A stretch of DNA of 64,000 nucleotides from Candidatus Peregrinibacteria bacterium (GCA_030688025.1 JAUYJL010000010.1:1-64000); one strand, 5' to 3'. Shown: positions 17,301-26,837, counted from the stretch's first letter. Translations and numbers: made by a program. The notes: generated by a model from the letters alone, not told the origin.

Positions 17301-19417
17301 CCTGCCGCATAATGAGCTCCTCCTAGAAGTGCAAACATAGGCATTTCTAAAGCAAGCATTATCCCGGCTTTTGCCCAGTCTCCTTCCACAAGTGCCGTTC
17401 CGGCGATTGTTGCTTCTCCATGTAAGAATGCATTCACATCATAAAATGCTCCAGCCTCGACAGCCACAGTCCCTGTAAACATTGCAGCTTCAGCGGCATA
17501 TCTGGCCATCATTGTAGCATTTTTTATCATGCTTAATCCTCTTATCCCGGCAGTAGCCAATCTAGCCGCAACACCGACTCCGACAGTAACAATCATAGCG
17601 GCAGCCATGATCAAAACTTCTTTTGTAACACCTGAAAGTAGAGCTCTTCCTTCATCGCTAAGTTTGTAGGGGTCGTTATTTGGATCTGTTGAATCACAGA
17701 ATTCCTCATAAATCTTCTTATCAACTCCAGATATAGGAGCAGCTTTCATATATTTATCCGAAAATGCCGTCAATGTAAGATAATTATCATACAAAGACAT
17801 ATGTTGAGATTCAAAAAGAGAACTGAAAAATCTACCATAAGCCGCATCAACTTGAGCATTGGCAGGCATTTTATGATTGTCTTTTAAGTATCTTTTTTTG
17901 AAATTTTCACGGAAATTTTCTCTAACATCTCCATTGCTCAACATGCTTGTAATACTTTTACGGGCGTCGTTATACGCTGTTTTATAAAGTTTCTCTTTGA
18001 CTTCAGGTTCCAATTTTTCTCTTGCCGCCATGACATCCTTATGAAGAAGTTTAGCCATAAGTCCACGAGCAGACATATGATCGTCAAAAACATTTCTTTG
18101 TATCCAAGCGATTGCAAATCCGGCCATTTTTACCTCTGACATATCATTAAGAGATTTTCCTGACAAAAGCTTGAGTAATTCAGTCCTATAAAGCATGCCG
18201 CTAGTTCTTGCAGGAGAAAGAGCAATCTTCTTTACCGCATTCACAAAATCTTTTAAACGACCTCCAGACATAAGAGGCGCAAGTTCTGCCTCTAAATTGA
18301 AAGGAGTTTTTCCATCATAGTCTTCATTTGTATAATATCCCACGAGATCATCTTGTAGGTAATTCAATTCTGCTATTACTCGATTGGACACCTTGGAATC
18401 AATTTTTCCAGCTTTAAGAAGTGTCTCCGCCAAATCACCAATCAAAGCGATTGAATTTAGCTGCACTTTCATAGCTTCAGGCATTTCCAATTGCACTTCT
18501 GCTCCCTCTTTATAATCAAAAAGTACAACATCTTCAGAATTAAAACTCGCGACTGAAAGACTTTTGTGTTCTCTTTCAGATACACGTTCACTAGCAGTTC
18601 GTGGTCCTTTGAATTTTTTTCTCTTTTTACCTTCAAGTTTAGCGGCGGTTCCTTCTGCCAAAAGCGTTCTTTTTTCTCCGAAAAGGCCTGGTACTTGAAC
18701 TGAGTTAGCTTCAACAAAATCAAGGACTTTGATCTTTTCAGCTGAAGTGATAGCTGGATTCGAAACCAAACTTGTGTAAAATTTAATTGCCAAATGTCCC
18801 TTAATCTTTTCTTTGGCACTGGCAACTTTTTTGGCTTCCGAACCATCAAGGATTTGGTCTGCATATTCATCTAGCAATGCATCTAAATTTGAAAAAACAT
18901 AATCGAAATTTTTTAAAGTTCCTGGATCATTTTTGGTGACAGTTTTTCCCAATTCAGAAATCATTTTCGCTATCGTATACATTTTCTTTAATCCTGCCTC
19001 TCCAAGCCAGTCAAAATCTATCAAATACGCAAATTCAAAATGATCTTTCTCGTGCGACAATTTTGCTTCAAAAGACTTATCTGTCAGCGTTTTTGCATGC
19101 TTAGAAAGCTCAGTCAAGGCTAATCTCACGTAAACAGTAGCTTCTTTCAAATCATAATTCGAACCGAGTACTCCGGCTTTTTTAATAAGATCGTACATAG
19201 ACTTTACGTCTTCCTCCGGCCATTTCCCCGGATGATCTTTAAAGAAATTACTAGTAAAATGCCCCACCTCTAATAAACGTGTGGCGATATCTTTTTTAGA
19301 CAATTTCCCAGCATCTTTCTCTGCATTATCAACAAAATCTCCAAAATAAACAATACCCTGCTTTAGAGACAATAATATTTCTCCGTTCTGCCTTATTTTT
19401 AATCCTTCTTTTCCCAT
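14309..19417 (-). CDS. Giant membrane protein, 1702 aa, unknown
   Basis: Not recognised. Roughly: residues 1-600 soluble and helical; hydrophobic segments near 605-640 (MAAAMIVTVGVGVAARLA) and 690-715; a helical middle part; a hydrophobic segment near 1170 (LLGAWLFSSIYPIFIRQF) and another near 1220; about 1270-1370 coiled coil; a last membrane span near 1560 (VLKIALLLGALGGAGYGAYR); then a very charged Lys/Glu/Ala tail ending in Pro/Gly repeats (PPSAGEGAP twice) and a basic end. No signal peptide. It lies 21 bp after the previous operon gene. Its size, topology and company suggest a membrane-anchored assembly, but that is inference. Confidence 0.8.
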   Translation of the reverse strand: MGKEGLKIRQNGEILLSLKQGIVYFGDFVDNAEKDAGKLSKKDIATRLLEVGHFTSNFFKDHPGKWPEEDVKSMYDLIKKAGVLGSNYDLKEATVYVRLALTELSKHAKTLTDKSFEAKLSHEKDHFEFAYLIDFDWLGEAGLKKMYTIAKMISELGKTVTKNDPGTLKNFDYVFSNLDALLDEYADQILDGSEAKKVASAKEKIKGHLAIKFYTSLVSNPAITSAEKIKVLDFVEANSVQVPGLFGEKRTLLAEGTAAKLEGKKRKKFKGPRTASERVSEREHKSLSVASFNSEDVVLFDYKEGAEVQLEMPEAMKVQLNSIALIGDLAETLLKAGKIDSKVSNRVIAELNYLQDDLVGYYTNEDYDGKTPFNLEAELAPLMSGGRLKDFVNAVKKIALSPARTSGMLYRTELLKLLSGKSLNDMSEVKMAGFAIAWIQRNVFDDHMSARGLMAKLLHKDVMAAREKLEPEVKEKLYKTAYNDARKSITSMLSNGDVRENFRENFKKRYLKDNHKMPANAQVDAAYGRFFSSLFESQHMSLYDNYLTLTAFSDKYMKAAPISGVDKKIYEEFCDSTDPNNDPYKLSDEGRALLSGVTKEVLIMAAAMIVTVGVGVAARLATAGIRGLSMIKNATMMARYAAEAAMFTGTVAVEAGAFYDVNAFLHGEATIAGTALVEGDWAKAGIMLALEMPMFALLGGAHYAAGFAKMGVSGEAKALMAAAKKYPEHAKSIKNILALAKSSPGKAILAMAEALEKGGLPKEIAQIFGRAIENVNIIGAQYRGVLGKISDPFAQKAIGVLVVDLNFDAAAIMLGSYLKEKIHPTDGSKPISEEERGAIEAVLLEYGKSYLMAAGFKGAFHGVGKLARKVPEFLPQGVRERLIGTYKNAKGEFIDREGLINMLKSKLEVGGFDEALAQMEKAKVLILTVEDVLLFTSELPEGKARKFLETCKRMMSQSERQLVVDTVSNLDIAPRDFARGKSEMPMDLFRKQSDFLGKLITAKVLAVVLRVFSPEAATPPAERPVAAAFESPTAKSIAERPNASKDSRTVVMNPEAKTAGEALKDLSDVDVATTSQDSIFANMEKAGIKPEEISALKTAYASLPDLVKQYCRIFGTTNTEGQLVASVAVDQQGLAREVGFDAATGKVDPEKGKKFAKAIGAKPEILMAGVGGELGWEDWLLGAWLFSSIYPIFIRQFKKGMTESAWHKNPTLSKGALKLFFGPVFILWDLIANKKESKKTLPATGESTPGVPAQDPKALEAAARRAEYDGLSSQFEHEFDSRFGSDPDIAAVNEAVSVAKKIAEIDGVLGKVSSLTTQLPRLEREKTDLASRGDMTSDVYKQNAAKIQKIQNDIAEALGARDLVTLNAERARLVAELARLTAAHGLKPNASIPDVKERMFHVFGMLKDVFAKLNFKNKELANQHFSSILNMLYLGGKLDGFNRSFVHGSGPILGIINDLTANAFRFMGLRDVPLERAIKGLGLESVDNPDVVIAKIKEILRYLNYPNDAIVNIDAIAETASGNVKVQGAAKKKWMNVLKIALLLGALGGAGYGAYRYMRSPTPEEVKAEEEEKAREEAEETQKVENGKSAGEKAGEQNALGQGRGRADKFKKIREKADAEAKAKEKAEAKKKADAEEKPKAGEDGTKKTAPTFDGPVDAPPSAGEGAPPSAGEGAPRVQGPTDLEGQRRALRKRMEEARKRR

Positions 19418-19438
19418 ATTAATATTTTATTCATTGTT

Positions 19439-20452
19439 TTAATTATTGAACCATTTAAAATCACGTGCTGTTTTTTCTTGTGGTTTTCTTGCCGCATCTG
19501 ACTGGGCATCATTTAAAAGAAGTGCAATAGTTTCTTGATTTTTCGCGTATAAAGCCTTGTCAGTAGCGCTAAAAGATGATTTGGCAGCAAGTAATAATTT
19601 TGCTTTATAGTAATTAATTTTATCTATTTCTGTATTAAATTCATTCACTCTCCTCACATACCAAGTGACATTTTTAATTAGAAAAGCCTTATATTTTTTA
19701 AGATTGAGTTTCACAGGTCTACTCTTGTCAAATGTAAATCTGCCTATATAAGTGCCGGAAGCAGGAGGCCATTCTCTTTGTTGGACCATTGGGGTCGGTC
19801 TTTCCGGGCTGTCGGATGATAATTTTTCCAAGGCATCCAAATCAGCAATGTCCTCACCTAGTCCAGTTTTGATATCATTATATTCATCAGTGCCGACAGG
19901 AAGTTTTTTCATAGCCCTTTTTCTCCTTGCAATTCTAGCTCTTACTTCAGTTTTTTCTTTTTCCATATCCAGGCTCTTTGCACGTTTTTCCATAGACTCA
20001 ACATAATCACATTCATTTATAAGAGGAAGATACAAGTCTTTTAGCTCATCCATTCTTAGGTTTAAGCAGGCAAGACTTATATCATAATCTACTAATGTAT
20101 TTAATGTGTCATTGGTTGCAGAAAATTCGATTTCATTCCCATCAGAAGCCTTTTTAGAAAATAAGGGGTCCAATTCATCATATTCAGGTAGATTTTTAAG
20201 ATCTCCTGCCATAACTTTATCAGCTGCTTTTTGCAAAAGGGCATCGCCTACATCAAATCCCTTACTAAGAGCTCCGACAGCCTTATTTGCAACAGTAGTC
20301 GCAACATCGATCAGTTTAGCGCCTGATTCAAACATTTTCCCAATACCTTCTCCAGCTTTTGATAGGCCAATAACAATCTCCGTAAAAAGAAAGACAAATC
20401 TATGTTCTTTGTGGAAATTTTTTTGTGAATTATTTAAACAAGTTAGATGCAT
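19439..20452 (-). CDS. Hypothetical protein, 337 aa
   Basis: Unknown soluble protein. Residues about 30-80 are small-residue-rich and amphipathic; about 130-200 are charged and helical (possible coiled coil around MEKRAKSLDMEKEKTEVRAR). The first about 25 residues are not conserved-looking, so a later start is possible. There is a single base between the stop of the upstream gene and this ATG. Second gene of the operon. Confidence 0.7.
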   Translation of the reverse strand: MHLTCLNNSQKNFHKEHRFVFLFTEIVIGLSKAGEGIGKMFESGAKLIDVATTVANKAVGALSKGFDVGDALLQKAADKVMAGDLKNLPEYDELDPLFSKKASDGNEIEFSATNDTLNTLVDYDISLACLNLRMDELKDLYLPLINECDYVESMEKRAKSLDMEKEKTEVRARIARRKRAMKKLPVGTDEYNDIKTGLGEDIADLDALEKLSSDSPERPTPMVQQREWPPASGTYIGRFTFDKSRPVKLNLKKYKAFLIKNVTWYVRRVNEFNTEIDKINYYKAKLLLAAKSSFSATDKALYAKNQETIALLLNDAQSDAARKPQEKTARDFKWFNN

Positions 20453-20453
20453 A

Positions 20454-23400
20454 TTAGAAAAGATTTAAGTTATCAATAAATTTTCCAGATTTTATTTTGA
20501 AAAGCTCCCATGTTGTTTTTTTCTCAAAATATTCATCCCAAGTGTCTTCTCCTGCAATGCGGTCACTTAAAATTTTCTTAACTTTTTCAGTAATAAATTT
20601 ACGCTGTATCGATTCAGTAATAACAGTATTATTTTTCCTAGCAAATGTAGCTAATTCCTCTTCCAAATTTGTGGTGTCTCCCCAAAATACATTATTTTTA
20701 ATTTTATATTTAAGAGAAAAAGGAGGAGTCTGTAATCCTGCAGAAGGAGAAGGGGTCAACGTTTCAAGATTTAGGACATAAGATTCGTCTTGAAGTTTCT
20801 GGAAACGCGTAGCCTTAGTGGAGTTCGCCTGCGGCAAATAATCAACGAACTCTCCTTTTAATTTTACGATACCTTTTCGAAGTGCGTTATAGAATTCCTT
20901 TTGCAATTGAGTGTGTTTTATCGTCTCAATAGTGTCGTCATGTTCATAGTTGTCCAATAAATCAAGATAAAACTCATATTCTTCGTCAGTACTTATTCCC
21001 ACGGTATGCTCTTCGGTGTCCTTAGATAGTACAACGTTGTTCTTATTATATTTTTTTCTTTGTCTTGTCGATTTTCCTAACCACGCATCAAAAGTCACAT
21101 AATCTTTGCTCATCTTAAGCGCCCCCGTCTCCACCAAAATCTCACCTCTCTCATCATTACCTTCAGGATCCTTCAATGTTACTCCAACGGTTGCATATTT
21201 CGGATTTTTCCAGTCTTTACTAAATGTGCCCCAATCATCAATCTCCCAGAAAGGACCTCGTTGTGGGACTTCATCCGGCATTTTGTCCTCGTTCAATTTC
21301 ATGAACATTCTTTCGGCGACATAGTTTGTGTAAGCCGCACGTTTCTTGTAATCCACGCTGTCTACACTAGACCTATCCATACCAACTACATCCATCTTAT
21401 ATGTATACGCCGCAAACACGCTCACTATCTTTGCCGCTTTGTTTACACGTCCCGGAATGATTCCATCCTTGCCATATTTCATGAAAATAGAAGAAGCGAA
21501 TGCCTCATACCATAGAGAATAAGTGTTACTCTTCACGGCAAGTTTTGAAGCACCGTCCAAAATCTGGGTTTTGAATTCCTCCGAAGTCATTTCTTTTCCG
21601 TCACGCTGATTTTGTTCTTTAATATTTGATAATTTCTGAGTTAATTTCTGAAGTTTAAAGGCAGAGGCCTTTATATCTGAATCATCGTCCATAACTTTTG
21701 CCGCTTTATCAAGGCTTCCACCGGTGGCAAGGCCAGCCACAGTTTTGGAAATCAAAAATTCCGCCTGCGCATCAATCATCGCATTCGTATAATTTTTTGG
21801 AATAGATCCTGAAAATTGTTCGAGCTTAAATCCTCTGAACCATCTGTCAGAAGTGGCATCTTTCCACCAATTTGGGACATTCTTAAACAAATTATACATA
21901 TATCCCTCAGGAATACCATCCAAAACATTCCCAAACCTCTCCACCTCTTTTTTCCATTCCGTATTCTCTTTTACCGCATTCTCCGCAAGTTCTCGCAAGA
22001 ATCCGTAATTATTAACATCGAATAGTTTCGCCTCCGCACCTGCTTCAGCAAATACATATCTTCCCGTCGCTTTATCAAGTTTGAATTTAATCAGAACTTT
22101 GCTGTCTCCGGCAAGAACGTCAAATGAACCGTCGGCATCCATATTTTGCCCTTTAAACTCAAGTTTCTTCGCCTTATATAGGAAGAAGAAAGGTTTCATG
22201 TCGTCTTGTCTGCATAATCCAGCCATCACAAGATTTCCCAAAAGCTTACTTCTGTCTCCGGTGCTATCAAGGTTGATAATCAATTCGCCATCTGTCATCC
22301 GATATACCTCGACAGTCGAACCGTCTTTTGAAACTTTCAAAAATACATCCATCGTCTCTTCTTTTCCAAGCATAGAGCCTGCTTTCACAGTCAATCTAGA
22401 AACAAATTTTCCACTAACATATTTTACTTTTTCCAAATCCAAAGATTCTTTAGCTGACTTATTTAATTCTTCAACTACCTTAGTAAATCTGCCAATTACA
22501 GAATCTTTTAATTTCTCAACCTGCTCATCCGCGTTTCCTTCAAAAGGAATTTCGCATAATGCTTGAGTCACCGCATCCGGATTCCCGCCCGCTCTATTAT
22601 AGTCATCACGTGAGAAAACTACATATTTTTTATTAACACCGTCTTCTCTTATTACTACAGGGAAATTCATGACTTGAGCGCTGTACACTCCGGCCGATAT
22701 AGGTTTATTCTCAGCCTCAAAATCCATTTGTTTGTCCTTAAATACCGCATCAAATCTTCTCTTCATTCTGAAAGAAGCAACACTTAGTCCGAGAGAATCC
22801 AATATTCCGCCGGAAAGTCTTTCTCGTCCGCTTTGCGCTATACCATTAAATACCATCGCAAAACTCATCACCGTTGCATCTTTCAAATCAGGATCTTTAC
22901 TCAAAGCTTCCTCAATAATAAGTCCGTTTCTTGGTTTTATATATTTGTCATAAGATTCTCTTATAGCCTTTGCAATTTTATAAATTTCTCTTCCAACACG
23001 TCTATATTCCTCCTCTTTAGATGTCAAAGGGCCATCTTTACTAAGGACACTTGCAGACAGTCCTCTAAATTGAGGAAAATGTCCTGGAAGTTGATTTGGA
23101 TCAATGGCTTTGATGTCCCCACCATGTGGTTCAAAATATAAACCGTTTAAATCCGCTACACTTAAGCCACCTATATCAAGTAAAACTCTTCCATCTAGAT
23201 CTTTACCTTCAGGAACTAGATTTAAATGATAGAAGTTTGCAAGGGCGGTTCCCCTTACTTCATCTTCAGAAGCTGTAATTCCAAGTGCTTTAAGAGGATC
23301 ATATCCTGCATTCTTAGCAAACATATTTGCCGCATACAAGAAACCTGCCGCATAAATACCGGTCTTTGTCCAGTCGGGCGTTTTTTCCCATATTTTCATC

Positions 23401-24461
23401 GCTCCTTTATACGCCACGTAGCCGGCAATCACGTAGACTAGAGCTGTCCCCCAATCTTTTTGCTTTATAGCATCCTGAAATTTTCTTACATTATCAGTAA
23501 CAAATTTTATACCTGTAGCCGCAATCTTATCCTGATCTTTTCCTTGATTTCTTTCATTAGCGGCGGTTTGAAAATTGTCTTGTGTCTTTAAAAGAGTTTT
23601 AATCGCTACAAAGAAACTTACCGCAGAGGCAAGGGCTTTATCTCCGATTTTTCTTACATTTGCTTCGGGAGCCAAATATACTTTTTTCTTTTCTTCGACA
23701 GACGAGTACATCTTTTCTTCTCCCGGTTTCAGAGTCTTAAGTTCATTAGGATCAGAAAGCCTTGCAAGTTGATCAAAAATATTATTGAAAAACGGTGTGT
23801 CTTCATAAATCTTAAGATTCGTCCAATCTTTTTTCAAAGCATTAAGTCCAGACGCTGAAGTGATACTCCATGTGTCAGCATTGATTTGGAATTTACTCCT
23901 GAGCTCTGAGATTTTTGCCGAATCAAGACGACTGACCAAACCATCAAAAAATTTCTTTTGTCCTTCATCAAGGTCTTTCACAAGCTGTTCCATATCCATC
24001 TTCGCCACATCCGCCTCAACTCGAGGATCTTTGTATTCTTCAAGCATTTTCATTTCCCTCATTAAAGCTTCCTGCCTACTTCTCATACCCATCAATTCAA
24101 GACGAATAGCCGCAACTTGTTTGTCATAAGCATCTTTTTTTATGTCATAATCTGCTTTATCTTGAGCATATTTGTCTATTGCTTCCCGAAAAGCAACTTT
24201 ACCCCGATGCATTCCATCAACCTTCTCAGGATCAACAGGTACGGGAATTTTCTTAAAATCCTCAACCACCTTTGCTAATTGTTGTTCTTTCTCCTCCGAT
24301 TTTTTAGAAATAACCCCTAACTCTTCTGAAACCTTTTCACTTCTCTCAGTATTTTCTTTAGTTCTTTTCTCGCCTGCCTCGACTTTCTCATCTACTTTCG
24401 CCCCCTCACCTGCGCCTGCCTCGGCCCCACCGTCCGCAGACGTATCCCCAGGCTTAAACAT
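20454..24461 (-). CDS. Giant hypothetical protein, 1335 aa, with membrane hairpin
   Basis: Not recognised. The start at 24461 (MFKPGDTSADGG) is chosen because AAGGAG lies 12 bases upstream, one of the few good Shine-Dalgarno sequences here; an in-frame ATG at 24533 would add 24 residues. Residues about 1-190 are acidic and coiled-coil; about 340-390 hold two hydrophobic segments (WGTALVYVIAGYVAY and TGIYAAGFLYAANMF) that could form a hairpin; the remaining about 940 residues are mixed alpha/beta without signal peptide. First gene of the six-gene operon. Confidence 0.8.
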   Translation of the reverse strand: MFKPGDTSADGGAEAGAGEGAKVDEKVEAGEKRTKENTERSEKVSEELGVISKKSEEKEQQLAKVVEDFKKIPVPVDPEKVDGMHRGKVAFREAIDKYAQDKADYDIKKDAYDKQVAAIRLELMGMRSRQEALMREMKMLEEYKDPRVEADVAKMDMEQLVKDLDEGQKKFFDGLVSRLDSAKISELRSKFQINADTWSITSASGLNALKKDWTNLKIYEDTPFFNNIFDQLARLSDPNELKTLKPGEEKMYSSVEEKKKVYLAPEANVRKIGDKALASAVSFFVAIKTLLKTQDNFQTAANERNQGKDQDKIAATGIKFVTDNVRKFQDAIKQKDWGTALVYVIAGYVAYKGAMKIWEKTPDWTKTGIYAAGFLYAANMFAKNAGYDPLKALGITASEDEVRGTALANFYHLNLVPEGKDLDGRVLLDIGGLSVADLNGLYFEPHGGDIKAIDPNQLPGHFPQFRGLSASVLSKDGPLTSKEEEYRRVGREIYKIAKAIRESYDKYIKPRNGLIIEEALSKDPDLKDATVMSFAMVFNGIAQSGRERLSGGILDSLGLSVASFRMKRRFDAVFKDKQMDFEAENKPISAGVYSAQVMNFPVVIREDGVNKKYVVFSRDDYNRAGGNPDAVTQALCEIPFEGNADEQVEKLKDSVIGRFTKVVEELNKSAKESLDLEKVKYVSGKFVSRLTVKAGSMLGKEETMDVFLKVSKDGSTVEVYRMTDGELIINLDSTGDRSKLLGNLVMAGLCRQDDMKPFFFLYKAKKLEFKGQNMDADGSFDVLAGDSKVLIKFKLDKATGRYVFAEAGAEAKLFDVNNYGFLRELAENAVKENTEWKKEVERFGNVLDGIPEGYMYNLFKNVPNWWKDATSDRWFRGFKLEQFSGSIPKNYTNAMIDAQAEFLISKTVAGLATGGSLDKAAKVMDDDSDIKASAFKLQKLTQKLSNIKEQNQRDGKEMTSEEFKTQILDGASKLAVKSNTYSLWYEAFASSIFMKYGKDGIIPGRVNKAAKIVSVFAAYTYKMDVVGMDRSSVDSVDYKKRAAYTNYVAERMFMKLNEDKMPDEVPQRGPFWEIDDWGTFSKDWKNPKYATVGVTLKDPEGNDERGEILVETGALKMSKDYVTFDAWLGKSTRQRKKYNKNNVVLSKDTEEHTVGISTDEEYEFYLDLLDNYEHDDTIETIKHTQLQKEFYNALRKGIVKLKGEFVDYLPQANSTKATRFQKLQDESYVLNLETLTPSPSAGLQTPPFSLKYKIKNNVFWGDTTNLEEELATFARKNNTVITESIQRKFITEKVKKILSDRIAGEDTWDEYFEKKTTWELFKIKSGKFIDNLNLF

Positions 24462-24561
24462 AATAACCCTATTCTCCTTCACAAGGCTGAAAGGGAATTT
24501 TAAGCTTAAAATAAAGTTTTTTTCGTTCTTCATTTGTTTTGGTTTTTGTATTTATCAGATA

Positions 24562-24590
24562 ATTATACCAAAAAATCTTCAGTTTTACAA
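24562..24590 (-). promoter_or_regulatory. Promoter of the giant-protein operon
   Basis: Minus strand TTGTAA (24590-24585) and TATAAT (24567-24562) with a 17-bp spacer. Its -35 overlaps the -35 of the divergent tig promoter, so the two compete for polymerase. Confidence 0.65.
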
Positions 24591-24611
24591 TACTAAAAAT
24601 AATGGTAGAAT
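24584..24611 (+). promoter_or_regulatory. Promoter of tig
   Basis: TTTACA (24584-24589) and TAGAAT (24606-24611) with a 16-bp spacer, 28 bp before the tig ATG. It overlaps the divergent operon promoter. Confidence 0.6.
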
Positions 24612-24639
24612 ACACCCACGTAAATTTAAAAACATCACA

Positions 24640-25911
24640 ATGACTTACCAAATTAAAAAACTACCAAAGTCGGAAGTAGAAATTGAAATTACAGTTCCGG
24701 CAGAAGATATTGAAAAATATTACAAAAAAGCGTGCGAAGAACTTTCAAAAGAAGTAAATATTAAGGGTTTTCGCCCGGGACATATTCCTCAAGACGTTTT
24801 AGAAGCGAATTTAGACAAAAAATACATAATGGCTCATGCTCAGGAAATGGCTATCCAAAGGTCATACGCCGACGCAGTGATTGCGGAAAAAGTGCAAGTT
24901 GTCTCTCGCCCGAAAATTGAAATAAAAAGCGAAACACCGTTTTCTTATGTAGCGGTTGTCGCTGTTTTGCCTGAAGTTGAGATAAAAGACCACAAATCAA
25001 TCAAAGTAAAAAGAGAAGAAGTGAAGGTGACAGAAAAAGACATCGAAGAAGTGATGGAAGATTTAAAAAAATACACAACAACATACAAAGATAGTGAGGA
25101 GGAAGGCAAAAAAGGGGACAGGATGGAAGTTGATTTTGAAGGTTTTGATGAAGAAGGAAAATTAATAGAAAACACAAAAAGCACAGATCATCCTGTAGTT
25201 GTAGGCGAAAATTCACTTATTCCGGGTTTTGAGGACGAACTTATCGGTCTGAAAAAAGGCGAAAAAAAGGAATTCGATTTGACCTTCCCGAAAGATTATC
25301 CAAAAAAGGATTTTCAAGGTAAAAAAGTACATTTCAAAGTAGAAGTAAAAAGGATGGAAAGCGCAATTGAACCTGAAATAAACGAAGAATTTATCGAAAA
25401 AATCACAGGCAAAAAAATGCCGAGCGAAGAATTCAAAAAAGAAATTGAAAAAAACGTTAAAGACAGAAAAGAAAATGAGGCAAAACAAAAAGTGGAAAAT
25501 GAATATCTTGAGGAACTTTTGAAGAGAACAAAAGTCGAAATTCCGGCTTCCTTGATAGAAGAAGAAGTGGAATTCATGATTCACGATATTGCCGACGATA
25601 TGGGCTCAAAAGGCATAGAATTTGATAAATATCTTGAAAAAACCAAAATCAAGATAGAAGACTTGAAAGAAAAATACGCACCTGAAGCCGAAAAACGCGT
25701 GAAAATGAGACTTGCCCTCCAGCAATTGATCAAAGAAGAAGAAGCGGCTCCAACGGAAGAAGAAATAAAAGCTGAATTTGAAAAAGTAAAATCTTTTTAT
25801 CCTGAAGCTGAAGTCGCAAAAATAACAGAAGATTTCGAAAAAGGGGAATTGCGAGCGCAAATAACAAATCGACTTGCGATACGCAAGCTGTTTGACAAGG
25901 TGTTGGGTTAA
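24640..25911 (+). CDS. tig: Trigger factor (ribosome-associated chaperone and peptidyl-prolyl isomerase)
   Basis: 423 residues. The N-terminal ribosome-binding domain carries the signature variant GFRPGHIPQDVLE (residues about 44-56; usually GFRxGxxP). An FKBP-type isomerase domain follows at about 150-245 (MEVDFEGFDEEGK...ENSLIPGFEDELIGLKKGEK), then a long helical chaperone domain. The frame is open further upstream to 24172, but the ATG at 24640 gives the normal N-terminus (MTYQIKKLPKSEVEIEITVP). It meets nascent chains at the ribosome exit. The next gene is 56 bp downstream. Confidence 0.95.
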   Translation: MTYQIKKLPKSEVEIEITVPAEDIEKYYKKACEELSKEVNIKGFRPGHIPQDVLEANLDKKYIMAHAQEMAIQRSYADAVIAEKVQVVSRPKIEIKSETPFSYVAVVAVLPEVEIKDHKSIKVKREEVKVTEKDIEEVMEDLKKYTTTYKDSEEEGKKGDRMEVDFEGFDEEGKLIENTKSTDHPVVVGENSLIPGFEDELIGLKKGEKKEFDLTFPKDYPKKDFQGKKVHFKVEVKRMESAIEPEINEEFIEKITGKKMPSEEFKKEIEKNVKDRKENEAKQKVENEYLEELLKRTKVEIPASLIEEEVEFMIHDIADDMGSKGIEFDKYLEKTKIKIEDLKEKYAPEAEKRVKMRLALQQLIKEEEAAPTEEEIKAEFEKVKSFYPEAEVAKITEDFEKGELRAQITNRLAIRKLFDKVLG

Positions 25912-25967
25912 TCCTAAGATAAAACAAAGCGACCGAAAAAACGCTCGCCCACACAAACTAACAGACC

Positions 25968-26195
25968 ATGAAAGCTTTTTACTTCACTATTTCGATCATT
26001 TTTACTGCATTTTTGGCGGCAGTAGCATATTTCAACATGGATTCTTCGTTGACAAAACTGAATCTTGTCTTTACGGAAGTGAATGCAAATCCGGCCATTG
26101 TTATCCTGATTATAGCCGTTGTGGGAATCTTCACCGGAGCCTTTTATTATGCCTTTTTGTGCCGTGCCCTAGACAATCCGGAGAAATTTGAATAA
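25968..26195 (+). CDS. Small two-span membrane protein (LapA/DUF1049-like)
   Basis: 75 residues with two hydrophobic segments (about 5-22 and 43-67) joined by a short loop, ending in a charged tail. Size, topology and spacing resemble LapA-domain proteins, but the match is by architecture rather than a clear motif. It follows tig by 56 bp and is probably co-transcribed. Confidence 0.65.
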   Translation: MKAFYFTISIIFTAFLAAVAYFNMDSSLTKLNLVFTEVNANPAIVILIIAVVGIFTGAFYYAFLCRALDNPEKFE

Positions 26196-26262
26196 AAAAA
26201 TGTTGCAAGTTGTTTAAAAAAATTATACACTCCAGTCGAAAAGGGCATAAAACCAGGGCAAA

Positions 26263-26814
26263 ATGTTAAAAAGGCTTTTTACGTCAAACACGCGTATTAA
26301 GCTTCTAACCGTCTTTCTGATGAATCCTGAAGAGGAATATTTTATCAGGGAGTTAACAAGGAAGCTTAATGAACAAATTAATTCCATTCGTCGTGAATTG
26401 GACAACCTTAAACGTACCGGACTTCTCAAGTCTAAGACAAAAAACAGAAAGAAGTACTACGTGGTGAACAAAGAATTTATATTATACGATGAATTAAAGG
26501 GCATAATAATAAAAGCTCTTTCTTCAGAAAATACTATTGCGAGAGACTTGGAAAAGATCGGAAATGTTAAACTTCTCGTGATTTCCGGACAATTTGTAAA
26601 TATGCCGACAAAATCTGTAGATATGTTGATAGTGGGGGATTTGGACAAAAACACTCTTACTCAATATTTAAACAACGAAGTTCGAACAAAAAATCCTGTA
26701 AAATTCGCACTAATGAGCGAAAATGACTACAAATACAGGATAAATTGCAACGACAAGTTCCTACTTGAACTGTTGAATGACGAGAATAATCAAATTCCAA
26801 TAAACAAAGTTTAA
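26263..26814 (+). CDS. Winged-helix regulator with nucleotidyltransferase-like C-terminal domain
   Basis: 183 residues. Residues about 1-75 form an ArsR-like winged helix (LTVFLMNPEEEYFIRELTRK, then RRELDNLKRTGLLKSKTKN wing). Residues about 90-175 contain a strand-rich part with VDMLIVGDLDK, reminiscent of minimal nucleotidyltransferase domains, but a full catalytic GS...DxD is not visible. Such two-part proteins occur in several CPR genomes. Likely DNA-binding; target unknown. Confidence 0.7.
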   Translation: MLKRLFTSNTRIKLLTVFLMNPEEEYFIRELTRKLNEQINSIRRELDNLKRTGLLKSKTKNRKKYYVVNKEFILYDELKGIIIKALSSENTIARDLEKIGNVKLLVISGQFVNMPTKSVDMLIVGDLDKNTLTQYLNNEVRTKNPVKFALMSENDYKYRINCNDKFLLELLNDENNQIPINKV

Positions 26815-26837
26815 AGAAGGGGCCAGCTAAAATTCTA

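Noticed and set aside
22081-22566. 161-codon plus-strand ORF inside the 1335-aa gene
   Set aside because: Shadow frame: Ser/Leu/Phe-rich, low-quality composition, lying antisense within a clearly better coding frame. The same applies to 12979-13719, 16227-16667, 37245-37889 and 63303-63791.
25213-25584. Minus-strand ORF inside tig
   Set aside because: Phe-rich mirror of a Lys/Glu-rich gene; no gene features.
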